From Struthio camelus (Eukaryota; Chordata; Aves; Struthioniformes; Struthionidae), in the NCBI RefSeq assembly GCF_040807025.1, contig NC_090942.1, forward strand, positions 177,944,247 to 178,008,246: a DNA stretch of 64,000 nt, in the 5' to 3' direction. This document shows, in pieces, positions 39,550 through 52,200 of this stretch. How positions within the stretch are numbered: position 1 is the stretch's first letter; every line of letters starts with the position of its first letter. The notes under the pieces were generated by a model. That model was not told the origin of the DNA. It did no database searches and saw nothing but the letters and a program-made list of their open reading frames with translations. The position numbers and the translations under genes are program-made.

Positions 39550-42500
39550 GAAAATTCTATAGGTTAAATTGATAAGTTATTACAAGTTAAATAACCAGAG
39601 GAGAATATTAGTCAAAAGCTATTCCAACGAAAGATTTGATATATAGTTTCTGAGAAAAAAGAGAATGCTTAGTTTTGAAATGGGCCCTGGAGACATTCAG
39701 ATATTATTTAATAGGAGGAGAGTTTATCCTGGAACAGACCAGAGTGCATGAGAGTGACTGAATAGGATGAAAGACTCCAATGGCAGAATCATAAGGTGGT
39801 ATCTATCACTCCAACCTTTTCATATTCCAGTCAGACATATGGTTGAATCTTGTAATTTAAATGTAGATTATCTGTCCCAGCAGGAGTGCCTGAACATCCT
39901 GGAACCAGAGTGCCATGTTTCAGTAGGGGTGACAGTATCTCTTTCATGTTATGTAATTTCAAAACATTTCATTCTGTGCTAAATTTAAATATTTTTCATA
40001 TTTTTAAAGGATGGTTCTTTCTTCTAAAGATGCTTTTTAATCTTATAAGGAGAAAGTCTTCATTATTGTTTCTCTGTGCTACCTGACTAGTTTGTCTTCT
40101 ATCTACAAAATGGAGGTGAACCTCCCCATTTTGTTGTACCAGGATAGCTGAACTTCAGAGTATTTGGCACCACAGATCGGGACAGAGCTCCACTCTACAG
40201 TGGCGAGTTTATATCTAGGGCCTTTTGATACCTACAGCCTATAGATACATCGTTTAGTCGTGCAAATACAGGAAGTTCATTAAAAATAAAAGTAGGTCTA
40301 CAATGGTATATTATTATCATATGCAATTACTTGCCAGATTTATTTAGATGAAGGCATTAGGAGCAAAATATGTTTTTCAAAATTATGTTGCGACCTGGGC
40401 AAAATCCAAATGCCTAATTCCCAGCAATCTAGAGTGCCTATTCCCCAGCACCATCTAACCCACTAAACACCCACCCTCCAGAAAGATCTTGATCTGCCTT
40501 CAGATCCCTCAGAGCTGCTCAGATGCAGCCCAGCCTAAGCAAACGTCACATATCTCTCACCTAAGATCTGTTGTGGTCCCGACTGATTAGAAAAGATGCC
40601 AAACCTCTTCTGTAATCTCCCAGAGGAGCCTTAACATAACGTGCTCTGAATTCAGCTTTCAGGATCTTCGGTGTTAGCCATCTCACCTTGGAAATCTGAG
40701 CTGACAGGGTCTTAGGCTACAGCTCCCAAATATCAAAAGAATACTTAAATCGCTATGCTAGGGTTCTTCATATAGGGAGAAAGTTCTTCTCTGCTAAAGC
40801 TAAATCACTGTGTAGATGGCAAAGGAAAAGTCATATGGACAGGAGAGCAGGGAAGAGAAAGCTTGTCTGTATCTCAGTAGCTGCAACACAGACGTGGAAG
40901 AGACGAATAAGACGGACGACGTGGACGTGGGACAATGATTGCTCTCGAGAGATATAGATGCTACAGGGGGCACAAAAGGCTCTATCTGACATGAAGTTCA
41001 TTTAGAAAGACATGGGAATCTCCAGAGACACAGTAACAATGCAGCTCGACAGGTACTTGTTCTCAAGTCACATCCACACCAGCAACCAGGTTCAAGCACC
41101 AGCCTGCAAGCAGCCACATAGTTAAACCGTTAGTGTGGTCTCTGGCACTATTTCGGTGATTGTCACTGGTGGCAAGACCAGGTCTAGGACTGATATGAAA
41201 GAAACAATTGCTGACATGGCAAGGACAAGAAAGTTCCAGCTGCTAGGACATATCTCCCAGGCTAAGGAGAAACACGTTTAAAGGGCTACATTTTAGACTA
41301 GAAGTGGGCAGCAAATTACAGTGCAGGACATCTGGGAAGTGACTAGATAACACAGCAGAGTGATAGAATGGGATTCAACCAGAGCACAACAGAAGAACCC
41401 ACGCTACCCGGTTGATCTTAATAATCTTTGTATTATGAATGGTGGACAGAGGGAATATAAACACCCTCTGAGCATACTTTAATCAAATAGAATTACCTTG
41501 TGCATGTCCAAACAATGTAACTTCTATTTTAGTTCACGGGCAACGAAATAATTAATGTAGGTAGAACAGAATCAAACGGGATATATCCCAGCATAAGAAA
41601 CATTTACGCTACGGTAAATTTATGTGCAGAGTAAAAGATACATCCCTCAAGTGGGTTGTTACTACATTTATTATCTATAATAGTATCTGTGGTTCCGTAG
41701 AGGGCAACTGCATATGTAAAGAATTTACATCCCTAAGAGGTACACAGAAACAAAATGACACATTGAGAAGCTCACAATAATGTATTTTAAAAAGTTGCAA
41801 TGTCTATGTAAAAGTTCTTCAATTCTTCTTCCGTTGCACGCTAGAAGAGCTTGCCACAATCCATCCTAAAAGCTTATGAGCAGACTGATTAGTGATCAAA
41901 ACTGGAGATGAAAGAGAGAAACAGGACAAAGCACAAATTAAGGGTTTTTTTTTTGACATTACTGTTTTACCCATTGAATCTCAAAATGTCTCATTAGCAA
42001 AATGTATTCAATAGGTTAGGACTCAAGGACTGTTTCTACATTTTTTGAATGAATCAACATTTGACAGCCTTCTTTCACAGGCGTAATCTTAAAATCTCTG
42101 TGTTATATAGAGAGATTTTGAAGTGCTCATTCTCCAAACCCCTGGCTTTTTTAGGTTTGTCTTTATATATTTTGGTTTAAAATCCCAGCCAAGAAAATTA
42201 TTGCTTTCTATGCCTTGTAGGCGTTGATCTCTCGAAAATGTGATTTAATGAATTCTGCCTTTTGCCTCTCACTTACATAAACAGTCTTAAAAAAAAAAAA
42301 CAACTAATGCCATCAGCAACATTAATAAATGTCCTGTCTGTGAGCACAATTAGTAAGAAAATAGCCTTAGTGTTTTTTAGCCTGCAGACACCCGGTGGAA
42401 CTCCACAACCATAGATTCTAATTAAGGGATTGACTTTTCAAGAAAGATTAAAATAACTAAACGCATTTGGCTTTGCTAAACGATGACAGGGAGGGAACAG

Positions 42501-45276
42501 GAGAACCCTCATCCACAGTAAGAAGATTGTAAACACTAACAGTGGACAAGTGCTGTTTAAAGGAAGAAAAAATATTTTCTTAGATACCAGGCATAATGAT
42601 AAATAATAGATGAGTAAAATAGAATAAATAAGTTCAATGTTGATTATTGATATTGTTACTATATAACAATTTTGAATGAACATAGCGGTGTTACTTTTCA
42701 TGGGTCGATTTATTCATGATGGAGAAAAGAAGAAGGGCTCCAATTACTTTACTAGCACTGCCACATGTAACATGTCCTGTCATGTGGCCAGGGAGAGGCT
42801 GTACCCTGCATATCCCTCTCATCATTAACATTTTTTGTATCAGTTCTGCTTTCTAGGCGGTTTTTACAAGCATGTTCAGGAGGAAAGAACACTTACAGAA
42901 GTGCAAACCCACCTTATCTTCCAAAAGAGGGGAGGTGGAGCCACCATTGTCCTACCGCAGAAAGGGAGGAGGAATTACCAGACATTTAGTGGAGGCTATA
43001 CAGTACAGTGTGCCCTTTGTTTTGACATTACATCCAGGAGTAGGAGGTGTTCGGTGTCTAGGGTGAGAGCAGGTGGAGAAGGCTCTTACTCAAGTAGATG
43101 TGGATCCTTGGTTCCACCAATGGTATTGCTTTTCCAGGTGTCTAACCAACTTCGAGGAAAAGACGACAAAAATAAAGCTGGAGTAACCCCTGCTAAAAAT
43201 ACTCCTTTAGTGTTATATGACCGTTCTGTAGGGATTTCTCCTACTTGCTTCAGAGAAATTCATGCTTTTGTGCAAGAAATCTTAACAGGCTCCAGAGCCT
43301 CTGAGAAAGCATAACTTTTAGCTCGTATTTAAAAGGCCAGGCTAAACATTGTGTTGAGCATTTTTAAGTTACCAAGATTTAAGCTCAGGCAAAAGTCCAG
43401 CTGCAGTAACTGCTAATGCTAAAAGCTCTCATTAAAAATACTGTGGTGTGACACATCCTGCTCTCGAGGCCTTGATAGTGGAAATGTCTGCTAGCACTGC
43501 TGAAAAAAGTCTTTTATTTAACCTGGACTGTAAGCTCTCATAAAAAAGTGTAAACACTTTCATTCAAGTGTTAGGATCCTGAACTGAATCCAGAGACGGA
43601 TATGGAGCCAATACTGGAGCCAGTACACCAAATTCTGTGTTTCTGGAGGCAGAGGTGACTCCAACAAGGCCCTGAGACTGCCTTCCACCTTGGTCACCTG
43701 GGGACAGTTCCTGATTTCCCTCAGAGTGCTTTTTTTCAACCAGTAAAATATCACTTTTGCCCCTACTAACCTTCAAATGCTGTGTTCTTCCCTCTGGCAC
43801 AAGAGCTTACCAGGTGAGCACCTTCCCAGGGGCCAGGGCCATCTACTATCTGATGCAATTGTAATGTAAGGTTTTTATCAACATTTGCCAGCAGTTATTC
43901 AAATATAACGATATCCGGGGATTTGTGTTTTTGTTCCATTACAAAGCACGTATGCGAGTGTAGCATTATAGCACCTACCATGCAATTGAGATGGCATGTA
44001 ATGGCAATGTTTCCAAATAGTCTATCCCACAACAAAAGGTCAGCAAGTAACCACTCAGACATGTACAATGACAGGCTTCCTTTCTACCTGACATGCAATC
44101 TTCTCAGATAATGAAGACAGAAATTACCAAGTACATTTGTAAAACATAGAGTGAGAGGTGTGTGTACAAAACCAATTAAGGAAAGAATTGCTTTTTGCTG
44201 CTTTTTTCCTGATGCACTCTTTTGGAAATTTACCTCCATATACTAATTAACCTCTGAGTGACTTTATGTAAATTAGATGGCATTCTTTGCAGTACTGCTG
44301 TGGTAGTGTAAGTGATTTTAAGTGATCTAAAGTTATTTAAAGGCAGCCGACAAAGTTTCTTTTCAAAGTATTAAAGATACTGGAATGATCAGGCTCTCTC
44401 TGTATGAGAGGCACATGAGCAGAAGGAGGAGAAAAGGGGAAAAGTGATATGAAAAATACTGGGGAGATAGAGTTCATGGGCCACATCTGCAGCTTGACAA
44501 ACATACCTAGAACCACTGAGTCACGTAGCTGTTCAAATTGACATCAGCTCAGGACTTGGTCTCATACGTTGAAAATAGATAGTAAGGATTTAAACTGGAG
44601 TCTGAGAGTCCTTGCTGATCTTGGAGAATAAATTTCAGTAACTTCCATTAGGGAGTACTTAGAGAACTGGGTGACTGGTCTCCCTTACAATGGCTTTCTG
44701 TGCAGTTAGTTTTCCTGGGGGGGTCTGAGACGTGAGGGACAAGGAGTGTCTGAGGGGAAATTTAACTGAGGAAGCTGTGGTGGGATTCATAAAGACTTGT
44801 TAGGCCTAAAAGATTTTAGAGCTGAATTAGTCTTGGTTACCTAGCGTTGCCAACAAATACGCAAAGCGTTTGGGACAGCAAGCTCTCATTGGTGTCCAGA
44901 TTATTGCAACAAAGACAAGGGAAGGTGACCAAATCAGTGTCAGACAGCTGCAGTCCAAACTGCAGGAAAATGTGCCTTTGAGTAGCGACTGAAGTATATG
45001 GCAAGACAAAGGTTTCTGGTAATATCTGTAAAATTTAGAAATCTATTTTAGGATGAGATGAGTCAGACCCTAAAGATGACTATCCCTCTCCATTAGAGAG
45101 GGTGCCTAGGCTAACTGGTCTGGATGTAAATATCTACACTCTGCATTTTGTCAGAAGTATCCTAATACCTCAGGCAAGCATAGCTAATATAAGGAGATGC
45201 GCTGTGCTGGGACATGAGATATGTAGAAGATACAGCACTTGAATCCAAGTTTCCCATCACATAAGTGCAGGCTGTA

Positions 45277-45294
45277 TATTATTATTATTATTCA
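45277..45294 (+). repeat. (ATT)n microsatellite
   Basis: About six tandem ATT units in otherwise AT-rich DNA. Confidence 0.85.
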
Positions 45295-45983
45295 TAACAT
45301 ATATATTAAAGTATTATATTTTAAAATGCACTAATTACATATTGTATTATATCTCATACATATGCTGTCGTTGGGGCTCCATAACATCATTTGAAAGAAA
45401 AAGATGAATGGATGCAGCCCCAGGAAAAGGTGGCTAAGGTGCTCAACTAGAGAAGAGAGTACCAGGCAGTGAACCCCAACACCATATAGCTGCTTCATTG
45501 CAGCCCACACTTAGGCACCTCAGGTCCTGAGGTGGGAGGAGCAATTCTACTATGTAATTCATTTCAGTCATTCTTCTTGGTTAGTTTAAGAAGCTCCCTA
45601 CTCAATGCTTTGGCTGTTGTGAGTTCGAGGCACCTTATTCTCCCCATGATACATACCGAATTGATATTCCTTGCTGCATATATGAATTCAGTGCTAGGAG
45701 CCTACGAGTTATTCTGCATTGTCATGTTGTTTATAAACATGAAGCCAGGTGTCTAAAAGTTAAATACAGTAGCAGCTAGCCTATGGGCTTACAAATTTTG
45801 CTGGATTTAGCCCGCTGTTTGTGAAACACTAGAACATTTAGACTAATGCCAAATAACTATGTGGTTCATGCTCTACACTAAGCAGGGCAGAGTCAGGCTG
45901 ACAGATTTACCTCAAGACCGTCTGCCAAAACCCAGAAACTTTAGCAGAAATATTAAGGGAAAATTATATCATCAATTATATCA

Positions 45984-46017
45984 TAATAGCATTATGCAAC
46001 TTTGCATAATGCTATTA
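45984..46017. repeat. Perfect 16-bp inverted repeat with 2-bp spacer
   Basis: The left arm TAATAGCATTATGCAA (45984-45999) is the exact reverse complement of the right arm TTGCATAATGCTATTA (46002-46017). The spacer is CT. The arms contain POU/octamer-like TTTGCATA words. As DNA it can extrude a cruciform, and as RNA it folds into a short hairpin. It is not followed by a T run, and it lies in an AT-rich gene-free tract. Confidence 0.95.
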
Positions 46018-48464
46018 GATGCGAGAGTAAGTTTTCAGCACGATGAAGAGGCAGGCCTGGCTGTAGCCGTGATGATGATGAGGGAAATAGAGAGCAGCTT
46101 CTTCCCAAGGGGACCCTGAGTAGGTACATTTCCTCAGCTGCTCTACTGGAAGAGCAACCTGCTTAATTCTTCCCCTCCACTCTTTTCTCAGTAAACTCAT
46201 TTCTGGACAAAGTGGGAACGTGGAAAACTTTGAACCACAGCAAGGAAATATCTAAGATACAGCTTCCCTTTGCTGTTTTCTACCTTCTTTTTGTCTCAAA
46301 GAAATATTTAGGCTATAGCGCCTTCAATACAGCAGTGAGGAGGCTGCTGGCAGGGCATTCTCCGCCAGGGCCCCTTGCTCTGGAATGCACTTTCAAACCT
46401 CCACTCGCTGCAGTCTGCATTTATTCATGTTTTGGTCACACAGTCAGGTTTCCCCTTTGGCTCCAGTGCTTGGACAGGCGTAAAAAAGAGGAGTGGAGGT
46501 AATAAACGCTGGGGCTGTGAGATGCTGATAAGTTGCAATCAACCCCAGATTTTGGAAGGTCAATGTAACTTTGCATTATTAGAAAAAATTAACTTGTAGC
46601 ATAGAAGGGGCACACCTAATATGCTTTAGAAATGAAAAGAAAGCATGCTCAGAGAAAACATGCAGCAGAGTAAGAAAAAGGACGAAGCTGCCTTCTCCCG
46701 CTACCCCATGACTGGCCTCATGCTCCGGTGTGTTTCCATGGAGGCTGCTGCTGTCACTGCATGGCTCATGCTGGAGTGTCACATTGGATGGGAGCCAGCT
46801 CAACAAGAAAAATAAAGTGAGTTTTTAAGAGGTAATGTGGTAAATGTTCTTCTCAGTCTGGCTACCAATATGTGCTGTCTAGCCCGAGGCATGCAGCACA
46901 TATGGGTGAAGCAACTGAAGTTTGGTACTTTTAACTTCTCAAGTCACTTTTTACAAAACCAAAGGATACACATTAGACTAATTGAGAGAGAAAGAAATGA
47001 TAGGTAAGGAGGGGCAAGGCCCCGTGATCTGATCTCAGCAAACTGTCATTGCTGATTTCTGAATTCTTATTCCAGGGCTTACAGGCTTTCCCACGTACTG
47101 GGGGATTTTCCCTGCTGATTAGGCACAGGCAGAGTGGGCAGCTGCTCACAGCAGCAGATGGCTGGGGTGGCGAAGTGGCCTGGCCACGTTTGTGGCACCC
47201 AGGGAGGTGAAGGTGTGCAGGGCCGCCGCAGATGCTGGCATTTGGGCCACCCGCTTTTGGCAGCTGTAGTGGTACCCCAGCCCTGCTACTCTCCCAGCAC
47301 TTGCTAGAAAGGGCAGCCTGGCTCTCGCTCCTTGTTCCTGCATGGAAAATTCAATTTTACCTCCACTGCTGCGAAGGCTTCAATGAGCTCTGATGTTGGG
47401 TGTTCCATGGTAAATTTGGTCAGCTAGTTTTTGGGGCTATGTTAAAAAGGGGGACTTTTAAAACAAACTATAAGTGAAGTTTGCTCTTTGGAAATCTGCT
47501 CTTTCTCACTTAACGGTCTCTCAAGACACTTCAGCTGTGATTTCACAGTGTGCCTCTGGGCTTCTGGGATAGCATCACCTCCTCCTCTTTTTCCCATCTG
47601 TCAGCTTAGTAGTGACAATAGGGCAGACTGGAGTTTTTTTCAGCTCATTCAGTTTCTATGGTTAACATTTGCCAAGTGCTTAGCCATTTGTAAAAATCAT
47701 GCCATCAGTTGTCATTAAAAAAAGAATTGATAACTGGTATTTTCTGAGCTTTGCACTCCTCAGATGCAAAAAATCCAAAAAAAAAAAAAAACCCAAAAAA
47801 CACACACAGGCAAAATTAAGTAAGCAATTGCTACAATATGATGCTTAGATTTTTCAGCTGTGAGATTGATACCGAGTGGCACAACTATGGGTAGTAACCT
47901 ATGAAATTCCCTGTTTTAAAAAATTGTATCTCAGCCAAAAAAATCCCCTTCACTCATACCAAATGTGCTATATACAGCTGAGTCCAGACATAGCCTCTTG
48001 ATGTTTCTGTAACTTCAACCTTTGATCCAGAAAGTATATCATTCACCACAACCATGGATATGTCCATTATGGCCAGGTGCAAAACCAGGCATTTCAGACC
48101 AATCTAATGAAACAAGTAGTGTTGAAAAGAAACATTCTCAGTGTGTCTCAAAATCATTCTGATTCTGATCCTTTTCCATTCTTGAGGCTGGGTAAATATT
48201 TTCAGAATCCAAGAGATTCTGGAACCAGAAAAGCACAGAATCAACCCAAAAGTTATCAGCATGAATATCTTCTTAATAATGCAATAAAGCATCTGTAAGA
48301 CAGAGTGGAGGACAGAAAAGGAGGAATGCTGTCTGAGTAACAAAGCAGCATCTAAGTGCTTATTTGCTTGGAGATTTGTTCTGTTGTAATTTATTTAATA
48401 CTTCCACAGAGAGCAAAGAACTCTGCTGAATCAAAAAGAACTGGAAAAAAAAAACACTCCTTAA

Positions 48465-48551
48465 AAATCCTTTCAATACCTAACATTTGCCAAGAAAAGA
48501 TTATTTTTTAATAATATCGACGAAGATGACATCCCAGACGCTTTTGGCTGG
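48465..48551 (+). other. Exon-like segment ending at a consensus splice donor
   Basis: A short plus-strand open stretch reads ...FFNNIDEDDIPDAFGW and ends at codon-phase 0 on TGG|GTAAGT (donor GT at 48552). Three CpGs are kept in about 30 bases of AT-rich surroundings, which fits selection on codons. Against it, the stop upstream (48462-48464) leaves little room, the only nearby acceptor AG (about 48495) has a poor pyrimidine tract, and I do not recognise the peptide. Treat it as a candidate only. Confidence 0.15.
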
Positions 48552-49154
48552 GTAAGTACAAAATCAGATACGTTTGAGCCATATATGCCCAGTTGAACGT
48601 GAACTGTTGCTAACTTGTGTGCAGAATGCTTCTCAGTTACGTGGAAAAAATCCAAGCATTTCTGTAACATTTCTTCCAAATTGGAATCTGCTCCTCCCAT
48701 AATTCACATACAGAACTTCCTGCATAGCTTATGAAACCTGTGCACCGGGAACAAGTTAGACACGGCAAATCATATAGAAAAATTGTGGAGCGCAAAATAA
48801 TCAGGAGTCACGGAGAACACAACACAGGGGGATTTACAGGGAAAATCTGAAAGCATTGGTCCATGCCACGTTTCTCTCTCACCAAAAGAGAGGTAGTATC
48901 TTTAATGTCCATATACAATACACTAAGTCTCTCTTTATAAGGTACTCCTCAGGAGTTCCCCAATTTTTCTGTGTCCTAAACAACCAAATGACACTGCATT
49001 CAATATGGGGAGCTAAACACGGAGCTTAAAATGATGTAAGACATTTTCTCAGTGTGATTTTTAGGTCCATAAACTCAGCTACAAACTACAGGGTTTTAAG
49101 ACAAAATTCAGAGCAAATCGTTCCATTCCTGGTCTTTGAATTGACATGGTGTCA

Positions 49155-49272
49155 ATTCCTTGATCATATTGATCATATTCCTTGATCATATTCCTTGATC
49201 ATTCCTTGATGGAATTGATTGACAGGTCAAGATTGACTTGATCTGCCAATTCCAGATCATATTCCTTGATGG
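49155..49272 (+). repeat. Local tandem array of TTCCTTGATCATA-type units
   Basis: At least four head-to-tail or near copies of a unit of about 13 bases (TTCCTTGATCATA) occur between 49155 and 49213. Another copy near 49262 follows a short interval containing partial inverted words (GGAATTGAT). It looks like recent slippage or duplication confined to this site. Confidence 0.85.
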
Positions 49273-52200
49273 CTTCTTACTCCCTATTTACTTTTGCCAA
49301 TGCAGGATTATGCAATTTAAGGAGCTTTCCCTCCTGTCCTTCTAGAGCTAGCTCCTTAAATGGGATGGTAACATTTTAAAGGCTCTTGCTAAAAGAAGGC
49401 AAGTTTCAAAAAACAAAAAAAAAAGCATGATCTCAATCCAAGGTTATAGAAGAGAACTCTTTTAAGATCCAGTGAGTTTAGCATTAATAGTATTAGTAGC
49501 ATTAATACTATATAGTCCCAGTTTCCTAGAATATATATCTTGGCAACATTGCTAATCTAAATCTGGAAGACTGAATATATTGGTCTCTATCCCTGGAGAA
49601 AAAAATACACCTACTATACCGGATTATAATTTTCCTCATTTATGCAATGTAACTGAACTATTTCTCCGTTATAAAATTTATTAGATCAGAGAGGCTGCAA
49701 TATATATATACTAAGATTGCCATTTATGCACCAGACTGGGGGTTTTTGTTTGTTTTTATTTTGTTTAGTTTTTAAGGAGAGTGAGCTGAGGAAAAGACTG
49801 CCTGGTTGTCAGTCTAAGAATGAACAATTGGATTATACAAAGTACAGGCAAACACCAATGCGGTATATATTATGAAGCTCTGGTCTGTCATACCCAGGGA
49901 ATATTACTACTGACATATTAGCGAGTCATGTAAAATATAATAGCATTATTTGTTGGTCATATTTCTAAGTTTTAGGTTGTCCATTTTGATTAATGGCCAC
50001 CTAGAAGTTGACCATAAACACTAGAATTTGATGATACAGTGCTATATATATATATATATGTAGGCACTTCATAAGTAGATTTAAAGAAACAGAAGCTGAT
50101 GTCCTTGCCCAAATGAGTTTGCAACCTAAGGCTTGATCAGGGCTCTCAGATGGCCCACGTTTTTGTGTTAAGCCTAACACCATGTTGAGTGCATAAGGAG
50201 CGAAGGAAGCCTGATCATAGGCAGATGATCACAGGCTGGATCACAAGACAGCAATCCTATCTGAAGGGCCATACCTGCTGATGTGGTCAATTCCTTGCAA
50301 AAAACACTTACATGCCTTTATTCAAACGGGAAGACTTGTGAAAGGGATTAGTAACACAATCCCTCAACTGCAGGTATTTGAATTGATTATCTGTCAACCT
50401 AAAGGTTTCCCTAAGTTCAGCAAATGAACACAATCTGTCTTCAAAAATATATCATGTAATTTGTTAAAGCTATTGTCTAACCATGCATCCCAAATAAAAA
50501 TGCATATAGTCTTGGTTTGTGAAGTAAGGTTGGTTTTTTATTAATTTGATTTTTGAGTTAGAAAATGAAATAGAACTTTTTTTTTTTTATGATTGGTGCT
50601 AATTTAAATGGCAAAATCTCTCAATGTTCAGCAGATTACTGATTTCTTTCAGATGTATCTTTATTTGTTTCAGGCTCATATTGTTAAAATATGCTATTGA
50701 TTTTCTGTTTTCTTTTGTTCTGAGGTTCCAGTGTGCTCTCTGCTGGTGATGCCATTCCCCATTTTGAAAAATGGTTGTCTACTTATTAATACAAAAAACA
50801 AAAGAACAAAGCACAAGACGTAAAGCATATGCTTAACTGGAAAGATAGGAGTTGCTGAACTGCTTTTCACAGTATTATTTATCCAGTGTTTGCTGGACTG
50901 GGACCTAAGACAAAATGTAAATAGGACAATGCCATTGGGGAAGAGTGACAAACTTCTGTATCAGTGGAGGACAGAATAAGGAAAGATGAGAGGCGGAGGA
51001 ACATTATGTAGAGATTTCATTGGAGTTTCAGATAAATTTTAGGAAGCCACCTCAAAGGAAGAACAGTTACAACTAGATGACTGAAAATAACGAACTCGAA
51101 TTCTAAGTGGAGGGACTCAATAGAAGTGAATTAGTAATGCTGATGTGTAGGCAATATGGCAGAACTGGAGAAAGACTACAGGAAATGTCCAAAATACACA
51201 AGGGAAACATAACTGTCAAGCTTATGAAAAAAAAAATTCCTTAGTTCCTTTGGCTGATTTGTTTTCTTGGCTTTAATTTTTAGATTTGTATATGGAAATA
51301 TATTGTTTCATACATTTGCTGTGTCAAAATGCAAGAGTCTTCTTGGCTTACTAAAAAATCCCACCGATTGATTGAAAGTAAATTTGACTGAGATTCTTTC
51401 TCTCAAGAGAAAAATGAAGAAAAAAGAGAAATGAGCAATTTGTATAAATACTAAATGTTTTACAAATGTTTGTGTGTTAAAAATTTAAGCTTGATAATTT
51501 TCAAACAGATGACATAGGCTCGGCTTTGTTAAGCTACAGAAGAATGGAAACAGGGGTCAGGTATACGGAGTAAGCTAAGACTGTGATTTAGTAGGACAGA
51601 TTTTCCATAAAAGTGTGTGACTTAGAACTACATTTCTCTATAAATCTGTGATATATATCAAATACTAATGTGTAATACCCCTACTTCTATATCAATCTAT
51701 TGATATATAATCATGTAATACGTTTCTCCTGTGAATGTAGCTACATATTTTTGCTTTAGATACTGCCTTGCAAATTCATGCATATGGGTAATAGTTCTTA
51801 GAAGCAGGCAATAGACCATGTAAACAGCCAACATAGCACATAATGAAGCTCACAGAGAACAAATTTTATCACCAAATGTCAGCTCAGCCAACTCCTCTTC
51901 TAGATGATTTCCTTATATATATTAGATAAGTGAATAAAATATTTCTGAGTGTGACAAAATAAATATTGATGTTTTTAAATATTTTATCTGAAATCCAAAG
52001 GAAACGAGCTTTGTCCGCTTCTCAGTGCACAGCAACGCGTGTAACATGATGTTTCTCTGTTATGCACCTTATCGCACTGTCTACATGCAATCCTCTTCCT
52101 GCTATCACTATTCATTTTTCATGTGCCAAGTATTCATTAATCCTTTAACCTCAGTAGGTAAAAACCAGTTTTTCTCTGTAGAACACTCACTGCTAGGAAA

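Larger units (their letters stand above)
37171..45980. other. AT-rich non-coding stretch, no gene recognised
   Basis: The longest open frame is 159 codons (42835-43314, plus). It has no recognised homology and a length expected by chance in about 64 kb of AT-rich DNA. SINE-core-like scraps occur at about 38950-38995 and 40065-40135. There is an A19 run at 39531-39549 and an (ATT) run near 45277-45294. A cluster of CpG dinucleotides lies at 40890-40931. I see no promoter or convincing exon. Confidence 0.6.

Noticed and set aside
42835..43314. 159-codon plus-strand open frame
   Set aside because: This length is expected by chance at this base composition over 64 kb. The peptide matches no family I know, and flanking splice sites or a promoter are lacking.
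45430..45480. tRNA-like words (GTGGCTAAGG, AGTGAACCCC)
   Set aside because: The A-box/B-box fit is poor and there is no supporting arm structure.
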